A stretch of 64,000 nt of DNA from assembly GCF_005473905.2 (NCBI RefSeq), contig NZ_CP061336.1, positions 2,286,501 through 2,350,500 of the forward strand, written 5' to 3'. The notes below the pieces were generated by a model. The model did not search any database. It saw only the letters and a list, made by a program, of their open reading frames with translations, and was not told the origin of the DNA. Origin of the DNA: Ruminiclostridium herbifermentans. GTDB lineage: Bacteria > Bacillota > Clostridia > Acetivibrionales > DSM-1351. Made by a program: the position numbers and the translations under genes. Of the stretch, positions 55,130 through 63,865 are shown piece by piece. Positions within the stretch are counted from its first letter, which is position 1; each line of letters starts with the position of its first letter.

Positions 55130-56446
55130 ATGGGGAAAAAATATTGGGCAGAAGAAATTGAAACTATAGGAAGAGATGAATTAGAAGCATATCAGCTTGA
55201 AAAACTAAAGTCTCAGATTAAATTAGCATATGAAAAATCCACTTACTACAGAGAAGTCTTTGATGAATCTGGTTTATCACCAGAAGATATAAAAACACTT
55301 GACGATATAAGAAAGTTTCCGATATTAACAAAACAAACTATAAGAGATAGACAAAGCCAAAAACCTATACTTGGTGATTTAGTTACAGTAGATGAAGAAC
55401 AGGTTGTTTTTATTTCTTCATCCAGTGGCTCAACAGGAGTACCTACAGCTAGTCCTTTTACCAAGATTGATTTTGATGAATTTCAGGATGTACAGAGCAG
55501 GCTTTTTTGGGCAGCAAGCATGAGGCCTAAGGATAGATACATACATGCACTAAACTTTTCATTATTTGTTGGAGGGCCGGATGTAATCGGAGCACAAAAC
55601 TTAGGAGCGCTTTGTATTTGGGCCGGTACAATTCCAGCTGACAGACTTCTATTTATTCTAAAGGAATATCAGCCAAATATAATTTGGACAACGCCATCAT
55701 ATGCATGGTATCTTGGAGAAACAGCAATTAAAAAAGGTATAGATATTAAAAAAGAGTTAGCAATAAGAACAATTATTGTAGCAGGAGAGCCCGGTGGTTC
55801 AATACCAGCAACTAGAGAAGCTATTGAAAATTTATGGGGTGCTACAGTATATGACTTCTATGGTATTTCTGATATATTTGGAGCTTGCGCAGGTGCATGT
55901 GAATATCATGACGGCCTTCATATTGCAGAAGATCATATATTAGTTGAAGTAGTGGACGAAAAGACAGGAGAGCCTGTTGCAGAAGGTGAAAGAGGCGAAA
56001 TGCTGCTTACCACACTTAGAAAAGAAGCAAGGCCCATGATTAGATTTAAAACTGGAGATATTGTTACATATACCAATCAAAAGTGCCGATGCGGACGTAC
56101 CCACAAGAGAATTAACATTGTTGGAAGAGTAGATGATATGTTTATTTGCAGTGGCGTAAATGTATTTCCAAGTGACATAGAAGTAGTAATCAGAAATATA
56201 GAGGACTTAACAGGCGAATATAGGATTACAGTACTTACTGATAATCACATTACTAAATTTAATGTAGAGGTTGAAAAACGTAAAACTTCAACAATTGAAA
56301 ATGAGAAATTAATAGACATTATTTCAAAAGAACTTAAAACACATCTTGGAATAAAGCCTAAAGAAATTATTTTGCTTAATGACGGTGAACTTCCAAGAGC
56401 TACTCATAAAGCAAAAAGAATAGTGGATATTAGAGAAAATAAGTAA
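55130..56446 (+). CDS. Phenylacetate-CoA ligase-family AMP-forming acyl-CoA ligase
   Basis: 438 aa adenylate-forming enzyme of the PaaK family, making an acyl-CoA from a carboxylic acid with ATP, or the reverse. Motifs: AMP-binding SSSSGSTGVPT, DFYGISDIFG, and the C-terminal RVDDMFICSGVNVFPSDIE. A CGRTHKR zinc-like region (CRCGRTH) is typical. ATG 55130 follows GGGGGAA; the ORF extends 15 codons further upstream without a ribosome site. With the aminotransferase and 2-oxoacid oxidoreductase downstream, it suggests a pathway from an amino acid through an oxo acid to acyl-CoA and acid. Confidence 0.85.
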   Translation: MGKKYWAEEIETIGRDELEAYQLEKLKSQIKLAYEKSTYYREVFDESGLSPEDIKTLDDIRKFPILTKQTIRDRQSQKPILGDLVTVDEEQVVFISSSSGSTGVPTASPFTKIDFDEFQDVQSRLFWAASMRPKDRYIHALNFSLFVGGPDVIGAQNLGALCIWAGTIPADRLLFILKEYQPNIIWTTPSYAWYLGETAIKKGIDIKKELAIRTIIVAGEPGGSIPATREAIENLWGATVYDFYGISDIFGACAGACEYHDGLHIAEDHILVEVVDEKTGEPVAEGERGEMLLTTLRKEARPMIRFKTGDIVTYTNQKCRCGRTHKRINIVGRVDDMFICSGVNVFPSDIEVVIRNIEDLTGEYRITVLTDNHITKFNVEVEKRKTSTIENEKLIDIISKELKTHLGIKPKEIILLNDGELPRATHKAKRIVDIRENK

Positions 56447-56501
56447 GCACAATTTCATTATTTTATAGTACCAATTATGGATGCAGAGGAAGGTTGTATA
56501 T

Positions 56502-57659
56502 ATGCCAAAATTAAGTACCAGATTAGACGGATTTACAGAATCTATTATTAGAAAAATGACAAGAATTGCAAATCAATATGGTGCAATAAATCTTGCACAG
56601 GGTTTTCCAGACTTTGACCCGCCAAAGGAATTAATAGAAGAACTTCAAAAGGTTGCTTTAGAAGGACCGCATCAGTATGAAATCACTTGGGGTTCCAAGC
56701 TTTTTAGAGAAACTCTGGCACAGAAGCAGCAGAAATTTATGAATATTAAGATAAATCCAGATGAAAATATAGTGGTCACCTGTGGCAGCACAGAAGCCAT
56801 GATGACTGCTATGATGTCTGTTTGTGAAGTAGGAGAAAAAGTAGCTATATTTTCACCCTTTTATGAAAACTATGCAGCAGATACAATTCTCTGTGGTGCG
56901 GAGCCAATATATGTTCCATTAAATCCACCTGAGTTTACCTTTGACAAGGCACAGCTTGAAGAAGCGTTCAAACAAGGTGCTAAGGCATTAATATTATGCA
57001 ATCCCTCCAATCCGATAGGAAAGGTATTTACAGAGGAAGAACTTACATTTATAGCTCAATTGGTGACAAAGTATGATGCTTTTGTAATAACTGATGAAGT
57101 ATATGAACATATTGTATATGAACCAAACAAGCATATATACTTTGCCTCCTTACCGGGTATGTTTGAAAGAACCATATCCTGCAGTTCACTTTCAAAAACA
57201 TATTCCATCACAGGTTGGAGACTCGGCTATGTTATAGCTGCCAAAAATATTATAGATAACTGTAAAAAAGTACACGATTTTCTTACTGTAGGTGCGGCGG
57301 CACCATTGCAAAAAGCTGTTTTACCGGGACTTTCCTTCGGAGATGAATATTACATAGAATTAAATAAGCTTTATACCCAAAAGAGAGAGCTATTTTTAAA
57401 TGGACTTGATGCAATAGGTCTTAAATATCATAAACCTGAAGGTGCTTATTATGTAATGGTAGACATAAGCGAATTTGGTATAAAGAATGATAACGAGTTT
57501 GCTGAAAAATTAGCAAAAACTGTAGGTGTTGCAGGTGTTCCAGGTTCCAGCTTTTTTAAAGAAAATATAAATAATTATATTAGGTTCCACTTTGCAAAGA
57601 AAAAAGAAACTCTAGAACAGGCACTTGAGCGTTTGCAAAATATAAGAAAACATTTTTAA
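56502..57659 (+). CDS. Class I/II aminotransferase, KAT/methionine-aminotransferase type
   Basis: 385 aa fold-type I PLP enzyme. Motifs: INLAQGFPDFDPP, GSTEAMM, NPSNPIGKVFTEEE, TDEVYEHI and the PLP lysine in SSLSKTYSITGWRLGY, with the C-terminal Arg in NNYIRFHFA. Close to bacterial kynurenine/glutamine-transaminase-K-like and methionine aminotransferases. ATG 56502 follows GAGGAAGG. It could start the breakdown of methionine or an aromatic amino acid. Confidence 0.85.
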   Translation: MPKLSTRLDGFTESIIRKMTRIANQYGAINLAQGFPDFDPPKELIEELQKVALEGPHQYEITWGSKLFRETLAQKQQKFMNIKINPDENIVVTCGSTEAMMTAMMSVCEVGEKVAIFSPFYENYAADTILCGAEPIYVPLNPPEFTFDKAQLEEAFKQGAKALILCNPSNPIGKVFTEEELTFIAQLVTKYDAFVITDEVYEHIVYEPNKHIYFASLPGMFERTISCSSLSKTYSITGWRLGYVIAAKNIIDNCKKVHDFLTVGAAAPLQKAVLPGLSFGDEYYIELNKLYTQKRELFLNGLDAIGLKYHKPEGAYYVMVDISEFGIKNDNEFAEKLAKTVGVAGVPGSSFFKENINNYIRFHFAKKKETLEQALERLQNIRKHF

Positions 57660-57974
57660 TTTTTTAATATTTATTTTTATATATTTTAAATTATCTATAG
57701 AATAACATACAAATTTAGATGTACTCAAGGTTGTTGTATAGAAACAAAAATGTTGCCATACTACACTGGAAAATTATCATATAGTTCTATTGATATTGAT
57801 TCATATTGACTGTTGAATCAATGCTGGATGTATGTAATTCAAACGAAGTATCATATGTTAATGTTTTCTTGATTATCCATTTCATAATATATTGCAGTTA
57901 ATTTAAATATATCTAGCTTGTGTTTATGTAAACTAACAAAGCCCATCTGTTAGCATTAAAAGGAGTATTAAAAA
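57660..57974. other. Intergenic region with two inverted repeats
   Basis: ATTGATTCA (57795-57803) and TGAATCAAT (57814-57822) form a perfect 9-bp inverted repeat; CTAACA / TGTTAG (57933-57954) form a smaller one just before porG. Either may be an operator. No terminator with a stem was seen after the aminotransferase, only a T-rich tract. Confidence 0.5.
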
Positions 57975-58505
57975 ATGATTGAGATAACTTTTTTAGGAAG
58001 AGGAGGGCAAGGGGCATTTACTTCCTCTAGAATTTTAGGAGCAGCTGTAAGTCTCTATGAAAACAAATATGCACTAAGCTTTCCTAGCTTTGGACCTGAG
58101 AGGCGCGGTGCTCCAGTATTTGCATATACCAAAATTGATAATAAACCCATCAGGGATAGAAGTCAAAGTGAATTAAGCGATTATTTTGTAATACTTGATG
58201 ACAGCTTATATACTGACAAACTGCTTACAAAGCTTAAGCCAAATGGAAAAATAATTCTTAATACATCACAGAACATAGAGTCAGAAAATATTATAGGCTT
58301 TAATGCTAACAATGCAGCAGAACAATTTCTAGGTGCTCCAATATCAAATACTGCAATGCTTGCGGTATTAGTGGCAAATACAAAGATTGTTTCCCGTGAG
58401 AATCTGCTTTCTGCAATAGATTACGATATGCCTCAGCGTTTAGCTGTAAAAAATAAAACTCTTGTAGAAAACATTTTTGAAGCTATTGAAGGAGTAAAGA
58501 TATGA
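57975..58505 (+). CDS. 2-oxoacid:ferredoxin oxidoreductase, gamma subunit
   Basis: 176 aa. The N-terminal GRGGQGAFTSSRILG is the family hallmark, with SFPSFGPERRGAPVFAY following. Gamma subunit of the four-subunit pyruvate/2-oxoisovalerate/oxo-acid oxidoreductases that make acyl-CoA and reduced ferredoxin. AAAAGGAG precedes the ATG. Its stop overlaps the delta gene by ATGA. Confidence 0.9.
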   Translation: MIEITFLGRGGQGAFTSSRILGAAVSLYENKYALSFPSFGPERRGAPVFAYTKIDNKPIRDRSQSELSDYFVILDDSLYTDKLLTKLKPNGKIILNTSQNIESENIIGFNANNAAEQFLGAPISNTAMLAVLVANTKIVSRENLLSAIDYDMPQRLAVKNKTLVENIFEAIEGVKI

Positions 58506-58798
58506 CTAGAGCAATTGTAAACAAAAAATTCTCCGGAGAAATTCCCGTTGGTACTTATGGTCCTGCAATGCACTTAACGGAAACCTTGGAGGGTTGGAGA
58601 AATGAAAAACCAGTTATAAGTGCTGATGCTTGTAATAACTGTAAGCTTTGTTATTTAGTATGTCCAGAAGGAGTTATTTTTTCAGAGAATAATCAGATAC
58701 AAATAGATTATCGCTTTTGTAAGGGCTGCGGTATCTGTGCGAAAGAGTGCAAGAGGGCTGCAATTATAATGGAGAAGGAGGTTACAGCTAATGGGTAA
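58502..58798 (+). CDS. 2-oxoacid:ferredoxin oxidoreductase, delta subunit (2x 4Fe-4S ferredoxin)
   Basis: 98 aa with two ferredoxin motifs, CNNCKLCYLVCP and CKGCGICAKECK. It passes electrons from the catalytic subunits to ferredoxin. Starts within the gamma gene's stop and overlaps the alpha gene by 8 bp, so all three are coupled. Confidence 0.92.
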   Translation: MTRAIVNKKFSGEIPVGTYGPAMHLTETLEGWRNEKPVISADACNNCKLCYLVCPEGVIFSENNQIQIDYRFCKGCGICAKECKRAAIIMEKEVTANG

Positions 58799-59960
58799 TA
58801 AGGTTTTTGTTTCTGGCGATGAAGCTGTTGCGCTTGCTGTAAAGCTTGCAAAGCCAAAAGTCATAGCTGCATATCCTATAACTCCACAAACGATAGTTGT
58901 TGAGAGATTAGCAGAAATGGTTGAAAAGCGTGAACTAGATGCACAGTATATGTACGTTGAGTCTGAACATTCTGCATTAGCTGCTGTTATGGGAGCAAGT
59001 GTACTAGGAGCCAGAACTTTCACAGCAACGTCCTCTCAAGGTCTTCTGTATATGGCAGAGGTTATGCATTATGCAAGCGGAGGAAGAGTACCACTAGTTA
59101 TGATGAATGCCAACAGAGCGTTAGCATTGCCTTGGAGCATTTTTGGAGACCAAAGAGATTCGCTGTCTTTGCTTGACAGCGGCTGGATACAAGCTTATGT
59201 GGAGGATGCTCAGGAAAGCTTGGATATGATAATTCAAGCCTATGCAATAGCAGAGAATAATAAGGTACTAACTCCAGTGATGATAAATTTAGATGGATTT
59301 GTACTTACACATACCTTTGAAGCAATAGAGGTACCTACCGAAGAACAGGTTTCAAGGTTTCTGCCTGAGTTTAACCTAGAAGGAAAAATGGATCTAAATA
59401 ATCCAAAGAACTTATTTTTTTCTTCAAGTCCTGCAGATAATATAAAATTTAAATTTCAGCAACAGCAAGCTATAGAGGACGCCAAAGAAATTATAGCAGA
59501 GTTGGATAAACAATATAAAGAGATAACAGGAAGAGGCTATGGAGGCTTAGCTGTAGGTTATAAAACTGAGGATGCTGATACTATAATAATAACTTTAGGC
59601 AGCATAACTGGCTTGGTTAAGGACGTAGTAGATAGTCTTAGAAATGAGGGGCTTAAAGTAGGTGTTGTTAAAATAAGATTTATGCGCCCCTTTCCAGATA
59701 AAGAAATTCTTGAACTTTGCAAAAACGCAAAAAAAGTTGGTGTTCTAGAAAAAGATATTTCCTTTGGATATCATGGTACAGTTTATACAAATGTTGCAGA
59801 TGCACTAAAGTCAGCAGGAATAGAGTTGGTTAACTATATTGCTGGTTTGGGCGGTAAAAATATTAGCTTTAATGATATTGAGAATATATTTAGAGAACTA
59901 ATTAGTATAGATTCTGGGAGAAAAGTGCAAACATTAAATTTTGTAGGTGTTACGGATTAG
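58791..59960 (+). CDS. 2-oxoacid:ferredoxin oxidoreductase, alpha subunit
   Basis: 389 aa. Motifs: AAYPITPQTIVVE at the N-terminus, ESEHSALAAVMGAS, TATSSQGLLYM and GRVPLVMM, typical of PorA/VorB-type alpha subunits that bind substrate and part of the thiamine diphosphate site. GAAGGAGG precedes the ATG. The beta gene, which normally follows at once, is separated here by a 683-bp repeat region. Confidence 0.92.
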   Translation: MGNKVFVSGDEAVALAVKLAKPKVIAAYPITPQTIVVERLAEMVEKRELDAQYMYVESEHSALAAVMGASVLGARTFTATSSQGLLYMAEVMHYASGGRVPLVMMNANRALALPWSIFGDQRDSLSLLDSGWIQAYVEDAQESLDMIIQAYAIAENNKVLTPVMINLDGFVLTHTFEAIEVPTEEQVSRFLPEFNLEGKMDLNNPKNLFFSSSPADNIKFKFQQQQAIEDAKEIIAELDKQYKEITGRGYGGLAVGYKTEDADTIIITLGSITGLVKDVVDSLRNEGLKVGVVKIRFMRPFPDKEILELCKNAKKVGVLEKDISFGYHGTVYTNVADALKSAGIELVNYIAGLGGKNISFNDIENIFRELISIDSGRKVQTLNFVGVTD

Positions 59961-60171
59961 CTAAAAATGTGAAGTTTATATTTCTTAAATTATTCGTATT
60001 ATAGTTATTTTTTACTTCAAAATGCTTCGTATAGCTTTTGATAGTTGTTCTCTTCGTGTTACAGAAAAATTTGAGCAGCTATTTTGCAGTTTTTTATCAA
60101 TCAAGCAATAGATATATACTTTTTAATTAATATGCAAATTGATGGATTTACCATTTTTATTTACCAAATAG
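59961..60171. other. Intergenic stretch before the RBS repeat array
   Basis: Mostly AT-rich. No clear terminator was identified between the alpha gene and the array. Confidence 0.4.
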
Positions 60172-60642
60172 GCGTGGAGGTTAGCTATAAAAAAATGTGT
60201 ATGCAGTCATAAATCAGATGCGTACCTCCACAAAAAGTTCATTTTTCTTTATGTCAATTTTAGACGTGGAGGTTAGCTTAAAAAAATGTGTATGCAAATA
60301 TAAATTAGATGCGTACCTCCACAAAAGTTACACTGTTTAATATGCTTAAAGTAGGCGTGGAGGTTAGCTTGAAAATAATGTGTATGCAGTCATAAATCAG
60401 ATGCGTACCTCCCAAAAGTTACACTGTTTAATATGCTTAAAGTAGGCGTGGAGGTTAGCTTGAAAAAAATGTGTATGCAGTCATAAATCAGATGCGTACC
60501 TCCACAAAAGTTACACTGTTTATTATGCTTAAAGTAGGCGTGGAGGTTAGCTTGAAAAAAATGTGTATGCAGTCATAAATCAGATGCGTACCTCCACAAA
60601 AAGTTCATTTTTCTTTATGTCAATTTTAGACGTGGAGGTTAG
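60172..60642 (+). repeat. Tandem array of ribosome-site hairpin units ahead of the beta-subunit gene
   Basis: CGTGGAGGTTAG occurs at 60173, 60265, 60356, 60447, 60539 and 60631, spaced 91-92 bp; the last copy is the ribosome site of the beta gene. Each of the first five is followed about 40 nt later by ACCTCCAC (ACCTCCCA in the third), which can pair with GTGGAGGT and hide the site. Each unit also carries a mini-ORF ATG-TGT-ATG (MCMQS-like). Spacers are of two types; the first and last are identical, the inner three share another, a sign of internal expansion. Confidence 0.85.
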
Positions 60643-60643
60643 T

Positions 60644-61522
60644 ATGCTAAATAAATTAGAACAAGAAGAATATTTCTACGGTCATAAGGGTTGTGGAGGC
60701 TGTGGAGGAAGCTTAGCAGTAAGACTTGCACTAAAGGTGCTTGGGAAAAATACTTTTGTTGTATTACCTGCTGGTTGTATGTCAGCAGTAGGCTTTGTAT
60801 ATCCACAGCTATGCTTTGGTGTTAATGCATTAATATCACCTTTTGCAAGTACGGCAGCAATGCTTTCTGGTATACGAGCATCTGCAAATGCTTTGAATAT
60901 ACAGGATTGTAATGTAGTAGGCTTTGCAGGTGATGGAGGCACTGCAGATATTGGACTTCAAGCATTATCAGGGGCAATTGACAGAGGCGACAAAATAATT
61001 TATATATGCTATGACAATGAAGCATATATGAACACGGGAGTTCAACAGAGTAGTCTGACTCCTTACGGTGCAAGAACGACAACAACACCTCCGGGTGATT
61101 ACATACATGGAAGTATTAATAATAAGAAAGATATGTTTGCAATTGTTGCAGCCCACCATATAAAATACGCTGCAACAGCAAGTATCGGAAATATACCTGA
61201 CTATATCAGAAAAGTTGAAAAAGCCAAAAATACAAATGGCACATCCTATATTCATGTTGCAGCACCTTGTCCAACAGGATGGGGAATAGATAGTAGCGAT
61301 ACAGTATCAATTGCTAGAGAAGCTATTGAATGCGGGCTATGGTATTTAGCTGAATATGAAGACGGTGTATATAAATTGAATCAGAAAAAACATGAATTTA
61401 CAAGCATTAAAGAATATTTAAAAAAGCAATCAAGATTTAAGCATGTAACTGATGAAGACATTGAAATAATTAAAAAACAAAGAGACCAAAAACTAGAATT
61501 TATAGAGCGAATGTGCAGTTAA
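60644..61522 (+). CDS. 2-oxoacid:ferredoxin oxidoreductase, beta subunit
   Basis: 292 aa. GCGGCGGS at the N-terminus and LPAGCM supply cluster Cys; thiamine diphosphate motif is FAGDGGTADIGLQALSGA followed by CYDNEAYMNTG. PCPTGW near the end is canonical. ATG 60644 follows CGTGGAGG; an in-frame reading open back to GTG 60563 (27 extra residues through the last repeat unit) is possible but unlikely to be the main start. It completes the enzyme with the genes at 57975-59960. Confidence 0.92.
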   Translation: MLNKLEQEEYFYGHKGCGGCGGSLAVRLALKVLGKNTFVVLPAGCMSAVGFVYPQLCFGVNALISPFASTAAMLSGIRASANALNIQDCNVVGFAGDGGTADIGLQALSGAIDRGDKIIYICYDNEAYMNTGVQQSSLTPYGARTTTTPPGDYIHGSINNKKDMFAIVAAHHIKYAATASIGNIPDYIRKVEKAKNTNGTSYIHVAAPCPTGWGIDSSDTVSIAREAIECGLWYLAEYEDGVYKLNQKKHEFTSIKEYLKKQSRFKHVTDEDIEIIKKQRDQKLEFIERMCS

Positions 61523-61768
61523 TAAGGCCTATTCCATAACTAGAATTTTAATTTCAGTAAACTGCTTACCAATTTCTTGATTAAGTCATTTTAATACAGA
61601 AATTACTGCTTTATAAATTCTAATATTAATATTTTGGAGTTAGAAGAAGGCTGATGCCTTATAAAAATATTAAAATTTAAAGTCTGATTTCTTCTAAATA
61701 AAAAAGCTCAAAATTTTGCTTGGAAGACTAAGGTTTAAAAAGTTAATTTATGAAAGGTGGAGAAAATT
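61523..61768. terminator. Weak hairpin after the beta-subunit gene
   Basis: AAGGC (61647-61651) pairs with GCCTT (61656-61660) across TGAT, followed by ATAAAAATATT, a weak terminator. No S-box or T-box was recognised ahead of metQ. Confidence 0.4.
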
Positions 61769-62665
61769 ATGAAAAAAATATTAAGAATAAGTAGTGCAAT
61801 CATTTTAACTTTAGCATTAGGATTAGATGCAGTAAGCTGCGGAAATAGTAATGACAATAAAGAAGCAACAAACTCGACAAAACAACAAGCAAAAAGTTCA
61901 GATTCCCAAAATGCTGAAAATAAAGAGATAAAGGAAATAGTTTTTGGAGTAGCGCCAGGACCATATGGTGATATGGCAAAATTGGCTATTCAACCTGAAT
62001 TAGAGAAAAAGGGATACACTGTAAAGCTCATTGAGTTTAGTGATTATGTTCAGCCAAATCTTGCTCTGGGAAATGGCGAAGTAAATGTTAATATGTTTCA
62101 GCATTCTGTATACTTAGAGAATTTTGCAAAAGAACATAAATTAGAATTAAGTAGAGTTATCAGTATTCCAACTGCTGGTATGGGAATTTTCTCAAAAAAA
62201 CATAAGACACTTTCAGAACTTCCTGAAGGAGCAGTTGTTACTCTTCCGAACGATGTTCCAAATTTGGCAAGAGCTCTAAGGTTCCTAGTACAAGAAAATT
62301 TAATAACATTAAAGCCTGATATTGACTTAACAAAGGCTTCTGAAAAGGATATTGCAGAAAATCCTAAAAAGTTGAAGTTTACCCCTGCAGAAGCAGCACA
62401 ATTGCCAAGAACCTTAGAAAGTGCTGATATTGCAATAATTAACGGAAACTATGCTATTTCATCAGGCTTATCCTTGGCCGATGCTGTTGCAAAGGAAAAA
62501 CTTGAAGAGCCCTATAAAAACATTATTGCAGTGAGAACAGCTGATAAGGATGCACAGTTTGTTAAGGATATTGAGGAAATAGTAAGATCTGAAGCATTTA
62601 GAACAGTAATTCTTGATAGCAAAAACATTTTTAAGGATTTTGATTTCCCAGAATGGTTTAAATAA
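61769..62665 (+). CDS. metQ: Methionine ABC transporter substrate-binding lipoprotein
   Basis: 298 aa NlpA/MetQ-family receptor. The signal has a hydrophobic core and Cys at about residue 25 in DAVSCGN, a lipobox-like but non-ideal form (VSC). Family motifs: VFGVAPGPYGDMA, NVNMFQHSVYLENF, IPTAGMGIFSKKH, and NGNYAISSG near the end. ATG 61769 follows AAAGGTGG; the TTG at 61757 lies upstream. It would bring methionine to the importer whose ATPase follows. Confidence 0.88.
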   Translation: MKKILRISSAIILTLALGLDAVSCGNSNDNKEATNSTKQQAKSSDSQNAENKEIKEIVFGVAPGPYGDMAKLAIQPELEKKGYTVKLIEFSDYVQPNLALGNGEVNVNMFQHSVYLENFAKEHKLELSRVISIPTAGMGIFSKKHKTLSELPEGAVVTLPNDVPNLARALRFLVQENLITLKPDIDLTKASEKDIAENPKKLKFTPAEAAQLPRTLESADIAIINGNYAISSGLSLADAVAKEKLEEPYKNIIAVRTADKDAQFVKDIEEIVRSEAFRTVILDSKNIFKDFDFPEWFK

Positions 62666-62854
62666 TTTTGCTGGAATGGAGAATAAATATGATTAAGCTT
62701 GAAAAATGCGAAGTTAACATTTAGTGCATACATGGATTTCTTCGCATTGCAAAAAGCCGCAAGCAGCTTTTTGTTAGTTTGATACAATCAAGCAAAGAAC
62801 ATACACTTTTTAATTACTATTTCGCTGAATACTACATAAGAATGGAGAATTATT
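62666..62854 (+). promoter_or_regulatory. metQ-metN spacer with decoy start and attenuator-like hairpins
   Basis: GGAATGGAGAATAA followed by ATG opens a mini-ORF 62689-62724 (MIKLEKCEVNI) that duplicates the metN ribosome site and first codons (MIRLEKVSVE). Its TGC codon lies in AATGCGAAG (62705-62713), which pairs perfectly with CTTCGCATT (62740-62748). Next comes AAAAAGC / GCTTTTT (62751-62772), a terminator-like hairpin. This could be attenuation or merely a relic of duplication. Confidence 0.5.
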
Positions 62855-63865
62855 ATGATTAGGCTTGAGAAAGTTAGTGTAGAATTTGAGCAAAAACAGC
62901 ATAAGAAGGTTACTGCTGTTAAGGATGTATCACTACATATTAAAAAAGGAGAAATTTTTGGTATCGTTGGTATGAGTGGGGCTGGAAAAAGCAGCCTCAT
63001 CAGAACAATAAATGGCTTGCAAAAGCCTACTAGTGGTCATGTGTTTGTTGATGGTGAAGATATAACCAATATCAGTGGTAAACAGCTTCGAACAGTAAGA
63101 AAAAAAATCGGAATGATTTTTCAGCACTTCAACTTAATTTCAAGAAAGACGGTTGGTCAAAATATTGAGTATGCACTTAAAATTCAAAAGTATCCTAAAG
63201 AGCATAGAAAGACAAGAGTTAAAGAGTTGCTTGAAATTGTAGGATTGACAGAAAAAGAGCATGTTTATCCGGCGAATCTCAGTGGAGGTCAGAAGCAGCG
63301 TGTTGGTATTGCAAGAGCATTAGCAACTAACCCAAAGGTACTATTGTGTGATGAAGCTACTTCTGCACTAGATGTTCAAACCACAGATGAAATTTTGGAA
63401 CTTTTAAAGAAAATTAATAAAGAACTACACATTACAATAGTTTTTATAACACATCAACTGGAAATAGCCAAGATATTGTTTGATAGAATTGCAGTAATGA
63501 GTGAAGGAAGGGTAATAGAAGAAAATGATACATATAATATTTTTGCATCACCATCTTGTGAAGTTACTCGTGCGCTAACAAAAGATAACATAAAATTGCC
63601 ATCGGAGATGGTTAAAGCTGCAAAGGGTGAAATACTCACAGTTGTGTACAAAGGCGAAAGAAGTGTTGAACCAGTTATATCAAATGCTATTAAAAGGTTT
63701 AATATTACTATCAATATTTTGCACGGTAAAATTGAGTATATACAGCAACAGCCCATTGGGACATTGGTTGTTGCAATTGAAGGAAGCGAAGATGAACGTC
63801 AAAAGGCACGTCAATATATCTTTGAGAATGTAGAAGAAATTGTGCCATATAGACAGATTTCATAA
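62855..63865 (+). CDS. metN: Methionine ABC transporter ATP-binding protein
   Basis: 336 aa. Walker A GMSGAGKSS (about residues 38-46), signature LSGGQKQRVGIARALA, Walker B VLLCDEATSALD and switch His in FITHQLEIA. The C-terminal 80 residues form the NIL ligand-sensing domain that gives methionine feedback in MetN. GAATGGAG precedes the ATG. The permease gene metI is not in the window: 135 bp follow without an ORF. Confidence 0.92.
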   Translation: MIRLEKVSVEFEQKQHKKVTAVKDVSLHIKKGEIFGIVGMSGAGKSSLIRTINGLQKPTSGHVFVDGEDITNISGKQLRTVRKKIGMIFQHFNLISRKTVGQNIEYALKIQKYPKEHRKTRVKELLEIVGLTEKEHVYPANLSGGQKQRVGIARALATNPKVLLCDEATSALDVQTTDEILELLKKINKELHITIVFITHQLEIAKILFDRIAVMSEGRVIEENDTYNIFASPSCEVTRALTKDNIKLPSEMVKAAKGEILTVVYKGERSVEPVISNAIKRFNITINILHGKIEYIQQQPIGTLVVAIEGSEDERQKARQYIFENVEEIVPYRQIS

